Source: Aquimonas sp044377145
GTDB taxonomy: Bacteria > Pseudomonadota > Gammaproteobacteria > Xanthomonadales > Xanthomonadaceae
DNA: 64,000 nt
NCBI RefSeq assembly: GCF_044377145.1
Contig: NZ_JBILJQ010000022.1
Location: 1 to 64,000 of the forward strand
Reading direction: 5' to 3'
Shown one piece after another: positions 8,633 to 17,533 of this stretch. The number at the start of each line of letters is the position of its first letter. Within the stretch, counting starts at the first letter, position 1. The notes beneath the pieces are model-generated. The model did not search any database. It was not told where the DNA came from and was given only the letters and a program-made list of their open reading frames with translations. Made by a program: the position numbers and the translations under genes.

Positions 8633-9388
8633 TCAGCTCCGCCGCGCGCGCGCGGCCACCAACTTCAGGCGGCGAATCCACTCGCCGTTGAGCTCGCGCG
8701 CATGCGCCGGCATACGCTGGGCCGAATTCAGCGATTCCTCGGCCAGGCTGGCGGCTTCGCTCAGTTCAGCCCAGTCCAGCAGGGCCTCGGCATAGCGAGC
8801 ACGCGCCTCCAGCCCGGCGAAGCCGTGGATCACCGCCTCGAACTCTTCGCGCGCCTTGGCGCGATCACCGCTGGCGGCGACGGCTCGCGCATACACCAGA
8901 TGCCCGCGCGCGGAGCGGAAATCCGGGCGTCGCAGAATCAGCGCGTCGAGCAACTCGCGCGCGCCGGCTGCATCGCCCGATTCAAGCAGCGCCTGCGCAT
9001 GGCGCACGCCGATCTCGGGCTCATCCGCCTGCACACCCTGGCGCGCCTGTGCGTAGTGCGACAAGGACGCCTCTGCTTGGCCTGCCGCCAGCAGAGCATC
9101 GGCCAATCGTAGATGCGAGCCCGCACTCGGCGTCTGCTCCAGCGCCAGGCGCGCCTCGCGCAGCTCGCGGCCCGGGTTCAGCAGCCCGCTGGCGGTGCGC
9201 TGCACCGTGCGCAGCGTGCGGCTGCCGCGCATCTCCGGCAGCCACACGCCCAAGCCATAGACCAGACTGCCCAGCAGCGGGAATGCGAACAGGATGAACA
9301 ACCAGTAGAACTCGCGGCCCGTGCGCAGGGCATGGATGGCGAAGTAGAGCGCGATCAGTACGTGCAGGCCGAGGCCGAAGATGTGCAT
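8633..9388 (-). CDS. Membrane-anchored TPR-like protein
   Basis: 251 residues. The N-terminus has two hydrophobic helices (GLGLHVLIALYFAIHALRTG and FYWLFILFAFPLLGSLVYGL) separated by a short turn, an arrangement like the PLDc_N-type membrane hairpin. From about residue 85 onward the sequence is Ala/Leu/Glu-rich with helix pairs typical of tetratricopeptide repeats (HLRLADALLAAGQAEASLSH, ARELLDALILRRPDFRSARG). It probably scaffolds a membrane-associated complex; the partner is unknown. No clear Shine-Dalgarno sequence precedes the ATG at 9388. It leads into the ERCC4-domain gene. Confidence 0.7.
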   Translation of the reverse strand: MHIFGLGLHVLIALYFAIHALRTGREFYWLFILFAFPLLGSLVYGLGVWLPEMRGSRTLRTVQRTASGLLNPGRELREARLALEQTPSAGSHLRLADALLAAGQAEASLSHYAQARQGVQADEPEIGVRHAQALLESGDAAGARELLDALILRRPDFRSARGHLVYARAVAASGDRAKAREEFEAVIHGFAGLEARARYAEALLDWAELSEAASLAEESLNSAQRMPAHARELNGEWIRRLKLVAARARRS

Positions 9389-9618
9389 GCGGGTGGGGCT
9401 CAGAAAGCGTTATGGATTTTCGAGTGCTTGCTCGGCGCGCTCAGGACAACCACAAGCGAGCATGCCTCGGCGCTCCGGGATGCAGCCGAACTACGAGGCC
9501 AGCGCGCCCCGAGCACCAGCCATCAGGAGAGACCCTGGTGCGAAACGAATCGAACAGGGCGGCAGACGCCCGGAAAACCACCGGATGACTGCAGTCGCGG
9601 CGGAGTCTAACAGCCCCT

Positions 9619-10494
9619 TCACGCGCCTGCTGACCGTGGCGCGTATGACGCGAGCAGGTGCTCGACCACCGCCTGCGGCTGCTTCAACCAGCCGAAATGA
9701 TCGGCACGGCGCGGCGCGAAATCGGCGTCATGAAGGGTGTCGATTCGCCACTGCGCACGCGGCGACTTGCGCGCCAGTTGCTCCAGGGATGCTCGCGGGC
9801 ACAGCCAATCGGAGGCCAGGTGCAGGCCTTGCACATCACCACGGAACTCCGTCAACGCAGCCTCGGGATCGAACGAGCTGCCGCGCAGGCGGTAACGGCC
9901 CTGCCGACCGCTATGCGCCCAGTCACGCATCAACCCGCGCGCCTCGCGGCCGGCGAATCCGAGTCGTTCACCGGGGTAATGGCCCAAGGCCACTGCGGTG
10001 GCCGGCAGCAGATGCAGCGCTGCCCAGATTCCAAGCCCATGCAAACGCGGATAGCTGCGCCAGTCCGGCAGGCCGCTGGCAACCAGGTGGACGCGCTGGA
10101 ACAGCTTCGGCTGCAGCGCCGCGCTGAGCAGAGCCAGCTGGCCACCAAGGCTGTGCCCGGCAATCGACCATTGCAGCCCGGGCAGCGCTGATCGCGCGGC
10201 CTGCAGACCGGCCGGGATGTCGCCTTCGAGCAGCTCGCGATAGCCCCAGTCGCGGTCGCGTGCTGCGCGCAGGCTGCTGCTGCCGAGGCCACGCCACTCG
10301 TGGATGGCGACCGCAACACCGCGCTCGGCAAGCGCTGCAGCAAAGACTTCGTTCGGGCGGATGCCCACGCCCAGTGCGGGCAGCAGATACAGCGCCCGCG
10401 TCGGCTGCTCCGGATGAACCAAGCGCAGATCTGCGCTGGCGCCATCGCTGACACACACGCGCAGGGTGGTGAACGTTTGCTGCATCGCATTCAT
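9619..10494 (-). CDS. Alpha/beta hydrolase
   Basis: About 291 residues from the ATG at 10494 (alternative ATG at 10485). The nucleophile elbow is GHSLGGQLALLSAALQPKLF. The oxyanion region is LLPALGVGIRPNEVFAAALA followed by AIHEWRGLGSS, and a C-terminal ADHFGWLKQPQAVVEHLL supplies the catalytic His. This arrangement resembles the predicted hydrolases of COG4757. No signal peptide is visible, so a cytoplasmic esterase or peptidase is likely; the substrate is unknown. Roughly 230 bases without a recognisable gene separate its stop from the TPR gene. It is divergent from hemolysin III. Confidence 0.8.
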   Translation of the reverse strand: MNAMQQTFTTLRVCVSDGASADLRLVHPEQPTRALYLLPALGVGIRPNEVFAAALAERGVAVAIHEWRGLGSSSLRAARDRDWGYRELLEGDIPAGLQAARSALPGLQWSIAGHSLGGQLALLSAALQPKLFQRVHLVASGLPDWRSYPRLHGLGIWAALHLLPATAVALGHYPGERLGFAGREARGLMRDWAHSGRQGRYRLRGSSFDPEAALTEFRGDVQGLHLASDWLCPRASLEQLARKSPRAQWRIDTLHDADFAPRRADHFGWLKQPQAVVEHLLASYAPRSAGA

Positions 10495-10601
10495 CGGCGC
10501 AGCCGTATTTGCTGAACTGGCGAGCATGCTAGCGCGCCGCATCGGCAGGCGTGACAAACTCCGCCAGCGCCCTGCGCTCCGTCTCACTGCATAGGATTGC
10601 C

Positions 10602-11249
10602 ATGAACACCGCCACCCCGCTGCACCGCGAGGAGCTGTTCAACGCCTTCACCCACGGCATCGGTGCGTTCGCCAGCGCCGCTGCCGGCGCCGTGCTGATC
10701 ACCCTCGCCGCACTGTGGGGCGATGGCTGGCAGCTGGCTGCCGCGATCATTTTCGTTACCACCCTGCTGCTGCTCTACATCGCCTCGACCCTGTATCACG
10801 CCGCTCGCCATGAGCAGCTCAAGGCACGGCTGAAGGTTCTCGACCACTGCGCGATCTTTCTGCTGATCGCCGGCACCTACACGCCGTTCACCCTGCTCGG
10901 CCTGCGCGACGGCTGGGGCTGGACCCTGTTCGCGGTGATCTGGGTGCTGGCGGTGCTGGGGGTGATCTTCAAGCTGTTCTTCACCGGACGCTTTCCACGT
11001 CTGTCGACCCTGATGTACATCGGCATGGGCTGGCTGGTGGTGATCGCGTTCGAGCCGATGCGCCAGGAGCTGGGCGCCGGCACCTTGATCTGGCTGTTCG
11101 CCGGCGGCCTGGCCTACACCTTGGGCACCGTGTTCTACCACCGCGATTCCCTGCCCTACGCGCACGCGATCTGGCATCTGTTCGTGCTGGCCGGCAGCGC
11201 ATTCCACTTTGTCGCCGTCAGCACCCAGGTGCTGGCCACCACCTACTGA
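10602..11249 (+). CDS. Hemolysin III / YqfA-type membrane protein
   Basis: 215 residues with seven hydrophobic segments, a PAQR/hemolysin III architecture. Signature pieces are FNAFTHGIGAFASAAAGAVL at helix 1, YIASTLYHAARHEQLKARLK with LDHCAIFLLIAGTYTPFTLL (the conserved H...D-H pattern), and FHFVAV near the end with the last conserved His. Family members are integral inner-membrane proteins, some hydrolase-like with a Zn site made by these His and Asp residues. The ATG at 10602 has an AGGA site at normal spacing. Its stop overlaps the pcp start by one base (TGATG), so the two are coupled. Confidence 0.9.
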   Translation: MNTATPLHREELFNAFTHGIGAFASAAAGAVLITLAALWGDGWQLAAAIIFVTTLLLLYIASTLYHAARHEQLKARLKVLDHCAIFLLIAGTYTPFTLLGLRDGWGWTLFAVIWVLAVLGVIFKLFFTGRFPRLSTLMYIGMGWLVVIAFEPMRQELGAGTLIWLFAGGLAYTLGTVFYHRDSLPYAHAIWHLFVLAGSAFHFVAVSTQVLATTY

Positions 11250-11905
11250 TGGCGGGCCTGCCGCGGGTGCTGCTGACGGGCTTCGAGCCCTTCGGCGGCG
11301 AAGCGATCAACCCCGCACTGGAAGTGCTGCACGAGCTCAGCGGCGAGCGCATCGCCGGTCACCGGGTGGAACCTGCCGCGCTGCCGGTGTGCTTCGAGGC
11401 CGGCCCACGCGCGCTGATCGAGGCGATCGAACGGGTGAATCCCCGCTTGGTGATCTGCGTCGGGCAAGCCGGCGGGCGGACGCGGGTGTCGATCGAACGC
11501 GTGGCGATCAACCTCGCCGATGCGCGGATCGCCGACAACGCCGGCGCCCAGCCGATCGACCACGCACTGATCGAAGCTGCACCCGTGGCCTACTTCAGCA
11601 GCCTGCCGGTGAAGGCGATCCACGCCAGCCTCAACCAGCACGGCGTGCCGGCCGAGATCTCGCTGTCAGCCGGCACCTTCGTCTGCAATGCGGTGTTCTT
11701 CGCGCTGATGCATCACCTCGCCCAGCGGCGGCCACAGGTGCGCGGGGGCTTCATCCACATTCCCTACTTGCCCGAGCAGGCCTGCCGCCATGCCGGCGCG
11801 GCCAGCATGGCGCTGGGGACGCTGAGCAAGGGCCTGGGGATCGCCATCGGCACGGCGCTGGAGACGCCCACCGACCTGCGCATCGCCGGGGGCGTGGAGT
11901 GCTGA
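11249..11905 (+). CDS. pcp: Pyrrolidone-carboxylate peptidase (peptidase C15)
   Basis: 218 residues, the usual length. It removes N-terminal pyroglutamate from peptides in the cytoplasm. The catalytic triad is readable: Glu in GGRTRVSIERVAINLADARI, Cys in SAGTFVCNAVFFALMH, and His in GGFIHIPYLPEQ. The start TGFEPFGGEAINPALEVL is also diagnostic. It is translationally coupled to the hemolysin III gene by a one-base overlap and followed by a terminator. Confidence 0.95.
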   Translation: MAGLPRVLLTGFEPFGGEAINPALEVLHELSGERIAGHRVEPAALPVCFEAGPRALIEAIERVNPRLVICVGQAGGRTRVSIERVAINLADARIADNAGAQPIDHALIEAAPVAYFSSLPVKAIHASLNQHGVPAEISLSAGTFVCNAVFFALMHHLAQRRPQVRGGFIHIPYLPEQACRHAGAASMALGTLSKGLGIAIGTALETPTDLRIAGGVEC

Positions 11906-11941
11906 GCGGCGGCCCGCGTGATCACCTCAGGCGCAAACAAA

Positions 11942-12000
11942 ACGGGAGCCACTGAGGGCTCCCGTCAAACTGGCTGATGCCGCCAGTGTTGTATTTTTTT
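11942..12000 (+). terminator. Two hairpins with a T-tract after pcp
   Basis: A 9-bp stem ACGGGAGCC / GGCTCCCGT (11942-11965) is followed by a 6-bp stem ACTGGC / GCCAGT (11969-11987). The second runs into GTTGTATTTTTTT, a strong U-tract at the RNA level. This is the best intrinsic terminator in the window for the hemolysin III-pcp operon. Confidence 0.8.
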
Positions 12001-12088
12001 GGCGCCGCGTGCGCGGTCGCTCTGCAGGGTGCTCGCTGATGGCTTTGGAACCGTCAGTTGGCGAGCGCAAGACTAGACCATGCAAGCA

Positions 12089-12123
12089 CTTGATGCAATA
12101 CCTGAGCTGTGTTTTGCATCAAG
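12089..12123. repeat. 10-bp perfect inverted repeat between pcp and pyrF
   Basis: CTTGATGCAA and its exact complement TTGCATCAAG are separated by 15 bases, in a relatively AT-rich gap between convergent genes. No T-tract follows the hairpin on the pyrF side, so it is an imperfect terminator candidate. It could also be a protein-binding palindrome. The rest of 12001-12156 shows no gene. Confidence 0.6.
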
Positions 12124-12156
12124 CTGAAAATACAGGCCTTTTTGTCACGCCCCCAC

Positions 12157-12879
12157 TCATGCAGCCGGCACCGCCGCCTCGATTTCGTCGACCAAGGCGT
12201 CCGCGGCCAATCGGGGATCCGCCGCCTGACGGATCGGCCGCCCCACCACGATGTAGTCCGCGCCGTTGGCGAAAGCCGCCGCAACACCCACCGTGCGCTT
12301 CTGGTCATCGCCGCCAGGACCGTTGGGGCGAATGCCCGGGCAGACGATCAGGAAATCCTTGCCGCGCGCCGCCCGCAGGCTCGCGGCCTCCTGTCCAGAG
12401 GCGATCACCCCGTGACATCCAGCCGCCTGTGCCGCCTGCGCGCGCGTCAACACCTGTTCTGCCGGCGAACGGGTGATGCCATCGGCGCTGAGATCACCCG
12501 CATCCATCGAGGTGAGCACGGTGACCGCGAGGATCTTCATCGCCCCGGCGGCCCCGGCGGCCTCGGCCGCGGCGCGCATCATCGCCGGCTGCTGGCCATG
12601 GATGGTGCAGAAATCGACCGGGAAGCGGGCCAGTCCGCGTACGGCGTGCCCAACGGTCGCCGGCACGTCGTGAAACTTGAGATCCACGAAGATCCGCTTG
12701 TCCTGCTCGGCGAGATAGTCGAGGACGCGGAAGTAGTCGCCCGAGGTCAGCAACTCCAGCCCGATCTTGTAGAAGGCGACGCTGTCGCCCAGGCGCTCGA
12801 TCCACGCATGCGCCTCGCGCGCGGTCGAGACATCCAGCGCAAAAATCAGACGCTGTCGGGCGGGGACGATGCGGCTCAT
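12157..12879 (-). CDS. pyrF: Orotidine 5'-phosphate decarboxylase
   Basis: 240 residues. It catalyses the last step of UMP synthesis, decarboxylating OMP. The catalytic signature is RIFVDLKFHDVPATVGHAVR (D-x-K-x-x-D type, here D-L-K-F-H-D). The phosphate-binding end is DYIVVGRPIRQAADP, with PGIRPNG before it. The start RLIFALDVSTAREAHAWI supplies the first substrate-binding Asp. It appears monocistronic and converges with the pcp operon. Confidence 0.96.
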   Translation of the reverse strand: MSRIVPARQRLIFALDVSTAREAHAWIERLGDSVAFYKIGLELLTSGDYFRVLDYLAEQDKRIFVDLKFHDVPATVGHAVRGLARFPVDFCTIHGQQPAMMRAAAEAAGAAGAMKILAVTVLTSMDAGDLSADGITRSPAEQVLTRAQAAQAAGCHGVIASGQEAASLRAARGKDFLIVCPGIRPNGPGGDDQKRTVGVAAAFANGADYIVVGRPIRQAADPRLAADALVDEIEAAVPAA

Positions 12880-13024
12880 AAGGCTCTCCGAAACGGCGGA
12901 CGACGCGCATTGTAGGTGGGCGCGCCGCGCTGCGACGCCGGTGCCACCATCCGCAACTCACACGCATAAAGTCTGCGCACGCCTGCAGATGACAGGCTGG
13001 CGCTGCGCACAAGGCAGGCGCCAC

Positions 13025-15007
13025 TCAATCGCCCAGCAAGGCCGCCAGTCGCGCCATGTGCGAGGCCGCCACATCCTCCTTGCGCTCGGCGTCCTTCTCG
13101 GCATCGCGGCCGATCCAGTGCAGCTCGGCGGCCGGGAGTTCTGTCAGAAAGCGGCTGGGCTCGTTGCGCACGACCTCGCCGAAGCGCTTGGCGCGCTTGG
13201 GATAGGACAGGTGCAGCAGCTCCTTGGCGCGGGTGATGCCGACGTACATCAGCCGGCGCTCCTCCTCCAGCCGTCCCTCGTCGAGGCTGGCCTCGTGCGG
13301 CAGCGAGCCCTCGTGCACGCCGATGATGAACACATAGCGGAACTCCAGACCCTTGCTGCCGTGCAGGCTCATCAGCCGCACGCTGGGGCCGGGATCATCG
13401 CGATCAGAGTGACTGAGCAAAGCCAGCTGAGCCGCCAGTTCACCGGGGCCACCTCCGCCACGCGCGGCCTCCAGCCAGCCGGCCAGCTCCTCCAGATTGC
13501 CGCGCCGGCGCTGGAACAGGCTGTCGTCGCGCGAGGTCGCGCGCACCTCGGCCAGCAGCCCGGAATCCTCGATCAGCTTGCGACACAACTCGCCGGCCGG
13601 CAGCGCGTTCGAAAGCTGGCGGAAGCGCCGGATCAACTGCGCGAAGCCATCCAATGCCGCCGAGGGCCGCGCTGGCAGCGCCTTCAGCACCTCGATCCGT
13701 TCGGCGGCTTTCAACAGGCTCTCGTGACGTGCGCCGGCCAGTTCGCCGAGCTTGGCCAGGGTGGTGCTGCCAATCTCACGCTTGGGCGAGGTGACCGCGC
13801 GCAGGAAGGCCGCATCGTCATCCGGGTTCGCGACCAGGCGCAGCCAGGCCAGGGTGTCCTTGACCTCGCCGCGATCCAGAAAGGCCGTGCCACCCGCCAG
13901 GTGATAGGGAATCCGCAGCAGCTGCATCGCTTTCTCAAGCGGCCGCGACTGGTAGTTGCCGCGGAACAGCACGGCGAAGTCCGTCCAGGGCGCGCGGTGT
14001 TTCTCGGCGAGATGCGCGATCTCGGCGGCGACGCGTTCGGACTCGTGCTCGTCATCGCGGCATTCGAACACGCGGATGGGCTCGCCCTCGCGGTGCTCGC
14101 TCCACAGCGCCTTCAGATGCTCGTGAGGGTTGTTGGCGATCAGGGCATTGGCCGCACGCAGGATGCGCTTGGCGCAGCGATAGTTCTGCTCAAGCTTTAT
14201 CAGGCGCAGGTTCGGGTAGTCGACGCTGAGCTGGTTCAGGTTCTCCGGGTTGGCGCCGCGCCAGGCATAGATTGACTGGTCGTCGTCGCCGACGCAGGTG
14301 AAACGTCCGCGCGGCCCGGCCAGGAGCTTGACCATCGCGTACTGGGCCGGGTTGCTGTCCTGGTACTCGTCGACCAGCAGGTAGCGCAAGCGCTCGCGCC
14401 AGGCCATCGCCAGCGTCTCGTTCGCACTCAACAGCGCAACCGGCAAGCGGATCAGGTCGTCGAAATCGAGCGCATTGAAAGCGCCCAACCGACGCTGATA
14501 CTCGGCGTAGATCTCCGCCGCCTCGCGTTCGCGCGGGCTGTGCGCGGCGGCCATCGCCTGTTCGGGGTTCAGCACATCGTTCTTGGCGCGGCTGATCAGG
14601 CCGCGCACGCCGTCGATCACATCGGGCTTGGCGCCCTTAGGCAGCAGCTCCTTGATCAGCGCCGAGCTGTCGTCGGAATCGAAGATCGAGAACCCGCGGC
14701 GCAGGCCGGCGGCCTCGTGTTCGATCTGCAGAAACTTCAAGCCCATCGCATGGAAGGTGCAGACGGTCAGCTCCTGCGCCTGCTCCGACTTCATCAGCTT
14801 GCCGACCCGCTCGCGCATCTCGCGCGCGGCCTTATTGGTGAAGGTAATCGCCGCGATTTTGTTTGGCCCAAGCCCGTCCTCGCGCACCAGACGGACGATT
14901 TTCTCGGTGATGACCTTGGTCTTGCCGGAGCCGGCGCCCGCCAGTACCAGCAGCGGGCCGGTGCGGTATGCCACCGCAGCGGCCTGTTGGGGATTGAGTC
15001 CGGACAT
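13025..15007 (-). CDS. rep: ATP-dependent DNA helicase Rep (UvrD/Rep family)
   Basis: 660-residue superfamily 1A 3'-5' helicase that clears blocks ahead of replication forks. The motifs are in order: Q-motif LNPQQAAAV, Walker A LAGAGSGKTKVITEKI, Ia ITFTNKAAREMRERV, Walker B YLLVDEYQDSNPAQY, III GDDDQSIYAWRGANPENL, IV EQNYRCAKRIL, V LMSLHGSKGLEFRYVF and VI EERRLMYVGITRAKELLHLS. The length and the short C-terminal tail fit Rep better than UvrD. It appears to be a single-gene unit. Confidence 0.93.
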   Translation of the reverse strand: MSGLNPQQAAAVAYRTGPLLVLAGAGSGKTKVITEKIVRLVREDGLGPNKIAAITFTNKAAREMRERVGKLMKSEQAQELTVCTFHAMGLKFLQIEHEAAGLRRGFSIFDSDDSSALIKELLPKGAKPDVIDGVRGLISRAKNDVLNPEQAMAAAHSPREREAAEIYAEYQRRLGAFNALDFDDLIRLPVALLSANETLAMAWRERLRYLLVDEYQDSNPAQYAMVKLLAGPRGRFTCVGDDDQSIYAWRGANPENLNQLSVDYPNLRLIKLEQNYRCAKRILRAANALIANNPHEHLKALWSEHREGEPIRVFECRDDEHESERVAAEIAHLAEKHRAPWTDFAVLFRGNYQSRPLEKAMQLLRIPYHLAGGTAFLDRGEVKDTLAWLRLVANPDDDAAFLRAVTSPKREIGSTTLAKLGELAGARHESLLKAAERIEVLKALPARPSAALDGFAQLIRRFRQLSNALPAGELCRKLIEDSGLLAEVRATSRDDSLFQRRRGNLEELAGWLEAARGGGGPGELAAQLALLSHSDRDDPGPSVRLMSLHGSKGLEFRYVFIIGVHEGSLPHEASLDEGRLEEERRLMYVGITRAKELLHLSYPKRAKRFGEVVRNEPSRFLTELPAAELHWIGRDAEKDAERKEDVAASHMARLAALLGD

Positions 15008-15058
15008 CAGTGCTCGAAAGCAGAAGCGAAGGCTGCGGATTCTACGGTGCTATCGCGC

Positions 15059-17533
15059 TCATTCCTCGTAGGCCTCGAAGCCGCTGCTGAAAACGATGTC
15101 GGCACTCACGCTGTGCGCCGCGCTGGTGTTTGAGGGCAGATACTCGGCGCTACCCGCGTACTGCGCCTGCAGGCTGCGCGGGCCTGCGTCGCCCAGGTTG
15201 AGCACGCAGAAGCCGGCGGCGACGCTGCCGCTGCAGGTTTCGCCGGCCGCCGCCGTGACCGTCACCGTGCCGCTTGGCTGGCCGGCGCCGGGCGCCAGCG
15301 AAAGCACCTCGAAATCGATCCGAGAGTTGCTGCCAACCGCCGAAGGATTCGGAAAACTGCGCAGGATCCGGATTTGCGTGTTCGCCGGATTCACCTGATG
15401 CGCGGTCGTGCTCGTGCTGGGGGCGAAGTTGGCCGAGCCCGAAAAAGTGGCCGTCAAGGTGCGCAGACCGGCCTGCAGCGAGCTGAGCTGACAGGCACCA
15501 AAGCCTGCCGACAGCTGACTGCTGCAGCTCTGGCTGCCGTCCGACACGCTGATGCTGCCGTTGGGAATGGCGTTCGGACTGCTGACATTGAAGAACACGG
15601 TGTAGTTCTGGCCCACCAGCGAGGGGTCCGGACTGTCGCCCGTGATCGAGGTTACGGTGATCGCAGGATTGACCTGATGCGGCAGGTTGCCGGTTGAGCC
15701 GCTGAAGTTCGCATTCTCGGCGTAAGTGACGGTGAGTACGCGCTCGCCCTGTTGCGACAGCGTGAGCGAGCAGCCGCCCGCGGCAACCGTGGCGGTGCAG
15801 GTTTCCGGCCCGCCGCTGGCGCTGACCGTCGCGCTACCGCTGGGCTGGGCGGTGCTGGGTGCAAGCGCGGTCACTGCGAAGTTCACTGTCACCGGTTGGG
15901 CGAAACCCGATGGACTCGGCAGAGCCGAGACGATCACCGAACTGGTGCTTGCGCGGCTGACCAGGTGGCTGGCGGTGCCACTGCTGGCGCCAAAGTTGCC
16001 GCTGGGGCTGAAGCTCGCGGTCAGCGTCTTGGTGCCGGCGCTGGTCGAGTTCAGCGCGCAGCTCATGCTGCCGCTCGCCAGTGCGGCGGAGCAGCTGACG
16101 CTGCCGTCGCTGACGCTGACCGAACCCGTCGGTGTGCCTGCAGATGCGCCGACCTGCACGCTGACGGTATAGGGCTGACCCACCACGGTGGCGCTGGGAT
16201 CGCGCGCGGTGATCGTTGTGATGGTCGGCGTGGTGTTGCTCACGGTGTGGGCAGCCGTACCCTCGCTGTAGTCGAACCCGCCGCGACCGAAAAAGCGCGC
16301 GCTCAAGGTTCGATTGCCGCCGCTGCTGCCGCTGAGCTGGCAACTGCCCTGCCCGTTCATCGCCGAGCTGAGCTCGAAGCTGCAGCTGGCACCGACGCCG
16401 TCGCTCACTTCCACCGTGCCGAAGGGATTGCCGTCGATATTGATCCCGGAGCCCTCCTGCACGCGCACGTTGACGCTGTAGTTCTGGCCGACCGGGCTGG
16501 GGTTCGGCGCGCTGGAAGTGATTGCGGTGGTGGTATTCGGCCCGGGTGAGTAGTACCAGTTGATGCTGTTGTTCATCGCCACCTGGGCCTGCACGATGCG
16601 CCAGTTGTCATTGCTGCCCAGGCTGCTGGCACTGACACCGCAGACGGCAAAGCCGGTGCTGCTGTCGATCCGGATCCGCACATTGCAGGCCACATTGCCC
16701 GGGTTGTTGAGACGACCGACATAGCGCAGCTGATAGCTGTAGTCATCGCCATTGCCCTGGCTGCGGTTCAAGCCGGCACGGGCGAGCCGCAGCGTCATCA
16801 GGTCGTCGTGCAGCAGATTGCGCTTGGCTTCGCGTGGTGGTGTGCCCTGCTGCATAACCGCCTCGGCATCGGCGAAGCCCAGGGCATTCATCACGTCGCG
16901 GTCGCCGTTGGCGGCGAAGTTGTGGCCGGCCGGCAGAAAGTTCAGCGCGCGCGCCATGGTGCTGCTGTCGGCGGTGGCCAGAAACACGCCGGGATTGTTC
17001 TGCCCGCGGATATACCAGTGCAGGTTGACATCATCGCCGCGCACATCGTCGCGCGAGCCGTGGATACCGTCGCTGCCTGCGCCTTGATTCAGCACGCCAT
17101 TGCCGCCGGGCCCACTCTTGGTGCCGTTCGCCTGCGGATCCGACAGCCCGGACTCGCTGGCATGGTTGACATGGTTCAGGCCCTGGCAGTGGCCGATCTC
17201 ATGCAGCAGCACCGATTCGAAATCGTAGCGCCCACTGGGTATATCGCTGGCGTTGTTGAGGCCGAAATTGTTGGCGGCCAGCGAACGTCCGCGGTTGAAG
17301 GTGGCGATCGCCTTGATCACCGCCGGCTCGGCCTGCACGGTCAGACTGCTGTTGACGCTGGTGTCCAGACACACGGTGAGGTCGGCCAGGCTGCCGCCGA
17401 TGCCGCTGTAGACCTGCGGGTGCGCGACTGCATCCGGGAAGTCTTCCGCGAAGATGAAAGCACCACCCCAGGCCTGCGGCGACAGCAGGCAGATCGCCCC
17501 CAGCAGCGGCAGCCGCATCCTTGATGCGCTCAT
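15059..17533 (-). CDS. Secreted metzincin-type protease with Ig-like repeats
   Basis: 824 residues with a signal peptide (LPLLGAICLLSPQAWGG). Residues 111-121 read HEIGHCQGLNH, an exact HExxHxxGxxH zinc site. DVMNALGF about 100 residues later is a plausible Met-turn, so this is a matrixin-like metalloprotease domain of about 230 residues. From about residue 340 to the end there are about five related Big_3-type Ig-like repeats of roughly 90 residues (pattern ...VGQPYTVSVQV...GSVSVSDGS-x-C). The last residues are IVFSSGFEAYEE, an F-x-x-G-F-E motif also seen in another secreted protein here. Its ATG overlaps the stop of the upstream gene (ATGA), so the two are coupled. Substrate unknown. Confidence 0.75.
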   Translation of the reverse strand: MSASRMRLPLLGAICLLSPQAWGGAFIFAEDFPDAVAHPQVYSGIGGSLADLTVCLDTSVNSSLTVQAEPAVIKAIATFNRGRSLAANNFGLNNASDIPSGRYDFESVLLHEIGHCQGLNHVNHASESGLSDPQANGTKSGPGGNGVLNQGAGSDGIHGSRDDVRGDDVNLHWYIRGQNNPGVFLATADSSTMARALNFLPAGHNFAANGDRDVMNALGFADAEAVMQQGTPPREAKRNLLHDDLMTLRLARAGLNRSQGNGDDYSYQLRYVGRLNNPGNVACNVRIRIDSSTGFAVCGVSASSLGSNDNWRIVQAQVAMNNSINWYYSPGPNTTTAITSSAPNPSPVGQNYSVNVRVQEGSGINIDGNPFGTVEVSDGVGASCSFELSSAMNGQGSCQLSGSSGGNRTLSARFFGRGGFDYSEGTAAHTVSNTTPTITTITARDPSATVVGQPYTVSVQVGASAGTPTGSVSVSDGSVSCSAALASGSMSCALNSTSAGTKTLTASFSPSGNFGASSGTASHLVSRASTSSVIVSALPSPSGFAQPVTVNFAVTALAPSTAQPSGSATVSASGGPETCTATVAAGGCSLTLSQQGERVLTVTYAENANFSGSTGNLPHQVNPAITVTSITGDSPDPSLVGQNYTVFFNVSSPNAIPNGSISVSDGSQSCSSQLSAGFGACQLSSLQAGLRTLTATFSGSANFAPSTSTTAHQVNPANTQIRILRSFPNPSAVGSNSRIDFEVLSLAPGAGQPSGTVTVTAAAGETCSGSVAAGFCVLNLGDAGPRSLQAQYAGSAEYLPSNTSAAHSVSADIVFSSGFEAYEE

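Noticed and set aside
12869..14275. 468-codon plus-strand frame opposite rep
   Set aside because: Antisense of helicase motifs that are fully conserved on the minus strand.
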